Source: Clostridiales bacterium
Lineage (GTDB): Bacteria; Bacillota; Clostridia; Christensenellales; Christensenellaceae
Direction: 5' to 3'
DNA length: 6,833 bases
Assembly: GCA_003510345.1 (NCBI GenBank)
Contig: DOMW01000006.1
Location: forward strand, 3,086 to 9,918
A program made the translations under genes and the position numbers. Within the stretch, counting starts at the first letter, position 1. Each line of letters starts with the position of its first letter. Under the pieces are notes generated by a model. The model was not told the origin of the DNA. It searched no databases and saw only the letters and a program-made list of their open reading frames with translations. Of the stretch, positions 5,950-6,833 are shown piece by piece.

Positions 5950-5981
5950 TATGCACTTTATGCAACTGTTATGTACTTTAT
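5950..5981. repeat. Two 12-bp direct repeats, possible operator
   Basis: TATGCACTTTAT (5950-5961) and TATGTACTTTAT (5970-5981) differ at one base and start 20 bp apart, about two helical turns. They lie between the leftward transposase promoter and the rightward small operon, where a regulator could act on either. Confidence 0.4.
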
Positions 5982-6024
5982 CAACGAGCGCCAAGTTGTG
6001 CCCGAAATGAAAGGAGTACATAAC

Positions 6025-6150
6025 ATGTACGACATTAAGATCAGTACCGATCAGGCACGCCAATTCGCGCGGGATTGCTACGACGCCATCATTGCAGAAA
6101 TTAAGCAAACAGAAGAAGAAAGAGAAAACGGAGGGAGGGAAGTAGCATGA
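6025..6150 (+). CDS. Small helical protein, first gene of a coupled pair (mobile-element type)
   Basis: The 41-residue product MYDIKISTDQARQFARDCYD... is predicted to be mainly helical, with a charged C-terminal half (IAEIKQTEEERENGGREVA). The start is set by a good Shine-Dalgarno site, AAGGAG at 6011-6016, 8 nt before the ATG; upstream in-frame codons back to 5914 overlap the opposite promoter and lack such a site. From memory it recalls very small uncharacterised proteins of integrative elements in gut Firmicutes that share a QAR-x-A-x2-x-Y pattern, but I cannot name a family. Its stop TGA overlaps the next ATG (ATGA at 6147-6150), so the pair is translated together. Function unknown; the start site and coupling are well supported. 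Confidence 0.65.
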   Translation: MYDIKISTDQARQFARDCYDAIIAEIKQTEEERENGGREVA

Positions 6151-6449
6151 ACACAAAAAATACAATTACAATTTACCAGTCTTCTCCCCCCAGACGTGGA
6201 GAAGCGAAATGTGCCGCCGGTTTCACACAAGGATTTACAATCAATCCCGGTGACATCGAAGCACTTGCACGGGCGGTTGAGTTTGACAACTGTCCAGCAT
6301 GTTATGGCGACACGGCCGACAAAGCGCATGAAGCTTTTAGCAAGGAGGCTGCTAAGTGTGAGCCGTTAATGGATGATGGCGAACTGACGTCGATATGGAA
6401 CAGCGCGATATTGTTTTATCATATGATAACAACACAGCATGGCGTTTAA
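6147..6449 (+). CDS. Shortened primase-like protein of a mobile element
   Basis: This 100-residue protein is preceded by a very strong ribosome site (GGAGGGAGG, 6131-6139) inside the upstream gene. Two parts resemble separate regions of plasmid/ICE primases. Residues about 26-53 (FTQGFTINPGDIEALARAVE, FDNCPACYGD) look like the N-terminus of AEP-type primases, where a Y-R-...-DxDN segment normally follows. Residues about 60-92 (EAFSKEAAKCEPLMDDGELT, SIWNSAILFY) look like the C-terminal primase motif with D-x-E-L-x2-I-W-x-S-A. The catalytic acidic residues that should lie between are absent, so it is probably an internally deleted remnant or a small derivative. It ends in TTQHGV, possibly a frameshifted tail. 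The coding character is good; the primase link is from memory and tentative. Confidence 0.6.
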   Translation: MNTKNTITIYQSSPPRRGEAKCAAGFTQGFTINPGDIEALARAVEFDNCPACYGDTADKAHEAFSKEAAKCEPLMDDGELTSIWNSAILFYHMITTQHGV

Positions 6450-6532
6450 GACGGTTTGCTTATGCCGTAGTATATTTCATGGGGGCGGCCTATAGACTTT
6501 CAAGCAGAAACGGTTACACGGTCACAGGGTAA
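6395..6532 (+). CDS. Possible 45-codon overlapping ORF or frameshifted tail
   Basis: In the frame one base ahead of the primase-like gene, ATG 6395-6397 opens 45 codons ending at TAA 6530-6532. It reads MEQRDIVLSYDNNTAWRLRR and then FAYAVVYFMGAAYRLSSRNG. It overlaps the primase-like gene by 55 nt, has no Shine-Dalgarno site directly upstream and matches no family I know. Its balanced composition suggests it might be the original continuation of that gene after a frameshift, or chance. Confidence 0.2.
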   Translation: MEQRDIVLSYDNNTAWRLRRFAYAVVYFMGAAYRLSSRNGYTVTG

Positions 6533-6749
6533 GATCGCTGTTGTCTGTTCCCAAACCCGTACAAAAATAGATAGATGCAATATATTTTTCAATAGCTTTG
6601 TAGTGAAACCTTGTATATATACGAGGCCAATACCAAAACTGTTTGTATCTGGTCGGCATTAGTAGAAACCGTCAACTACTGCGAATAACACTGGCATCGA
6701 CCCGAGATGCGCGGACAACAGAAATCAAGAATCGAAAGGACTGTGCAAG
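6450..6749. other. Mostly non-coding accessory segment
   Basis: Apart from the doubtful short frame ending at 6532, no coding frame of useful length is seen on either strand. The segment contains the palindrome at 6609-6626 and two short potential hairpins, AGTAG/CTACT (6661-6665, 6676-6680) and GCATC/GATGC (6694-6698, 6706-6710). It resembles no RNA family I know. Confidence 0.4.
6609..6626. promoter_or_regulatory. 18-bp imperfect palindrome, operator-like
   Basis: CCTTGTATATATACGAGG is symmetric except for one mismatched pair (T6612 with G6623), centred between 6617 and 6618. The size and A/T-rich core suit a dimeric repressor site; no gene for such a regulator is visible in the window. 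Confidence 0.4.
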
Positions 6750-6824
6750 ATGAAGAGACTAATAAGACCAATCAATGCCGCAACGGAACAAGGCGCATAT
6801 CAAATTCCAGTTACAGCATTTTGA
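6750..6824 (+). CDS. 24-codon ORF with Shine-Dalgarno site, function unknown
   Basis: ATG 6750-6752 is preceded by AAAGGA (6735-6740) with a 9-nt spacer and opens 24 codons: MKRLIRPINAATEQGAYQIP, then VTAF and TGA. A second stop in another frame follows at once (TAA 6826-6828). The basic N-terminus and the well-placed ribosome site favour translation, either as a leader peptide or as the decayed start of a longer gene. I recognise no family. The window ends 9 bases later. Confidence 0.35.
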   Translation: MKRLIRPINAATEQGAYQIPVTAF

Positions 6825-6833
6825 TTTAAGAAT

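Noticed and set aside
5897..5965. Longer N-terminus for the transposase remnant (ATG at 5965)
   Set aside because: It would place the extended -10 promoter inside the coding region; the added residues do not resemble the family, whose conserved part begins at about MNLQELKK.
5914..6024. Longer N-terminus for the small helical protein
   Set aside because: The upstream codons overlap the opposite-strand promoter and the 12-bp repeats, while AAGGAG at 6011-6016 fixes the start at 6025.
6661..6710. Short hairpins as a structured RNA, group II intron end or oriT
   Set aside because: The stems are only 5 bp, no domain V or known nick-site motif is visible, and no reverse transcriptase or relaxase is encoded in the window.
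1..6833. CRISPR array or a complete defence system
   Set aside because: No regularly spaced repeats and no cas, restriction or toxin-antitoxin module are visible; the Abi-like signal is limited to about 34 residues.

Overview
The window reads as chromosomal DNA of a low- to mid-GC Gram-positive anaerobe, most likely a Clostridia-type member of the Bacillota. The signs are an OmpR/PhoB-type two-component operon, a MATE exporter, Shine-Dalgarno sites close to AAGGAG, consensus sigma-A type promoters, a tRNA with encoded CCA, and debris of families common in gut Firmicutes. The species cannot be fixed from the sequence.

Layout. 1-1709 (+): the 3' part of a response regulator gene, then its sensor histidine kinase 2 nt downstream, in GC-rich coding sequence and followed by a weak hairpin. 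1838-3141 (-): a lower-GC stretch of gene debris. It holds a start-less, 3'-truncated cysteine-rich fragment (DUF3795-like). Upstream of that lies a 289-codon ORF that looks chimeric: an Abi_2-like N-terminus of about 40 residues joined to a long helical/coiled-coil segment that may come from a large helicase-type protein. 3284-5036: a small lipoprotein (-) and a MATE-family exporter (+), transcribed divergently from two near-consensus promoters whose -35 boxes overlap. 5141-5314: a consensus promoter, tRNA-Arg(ACG) and a strong hairpin terminator. 5315-6833: accessory DNA. This has an IS1595-type transposase without its catalytic domain (-), a two-gene translationally coupled small operon (+) whose second gene resembles a shortened mobile-element primase, and a mostly non-coding tail with a palindrome and a 24-codon ORF.

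Two themes stand out. First, three genes (lipoprotein, MATE exporter, transposase remnant) have a good -10 box only 6-7 nt before the chosen ATG and no Shine-Dalgarno site, which predicts leaderless mRNAs. Other genes here have clear Shine-Dalgarno sites. Second, several accessory ORFs look like recognisable family ends with the middle or one end missing, which points to recombination-driven decay beside a tRNA gene and in the 1.8-3.1 kb interval. I found no CRISPR array and no complete new defence system. All family assignments come from reading the translations, without database searches.
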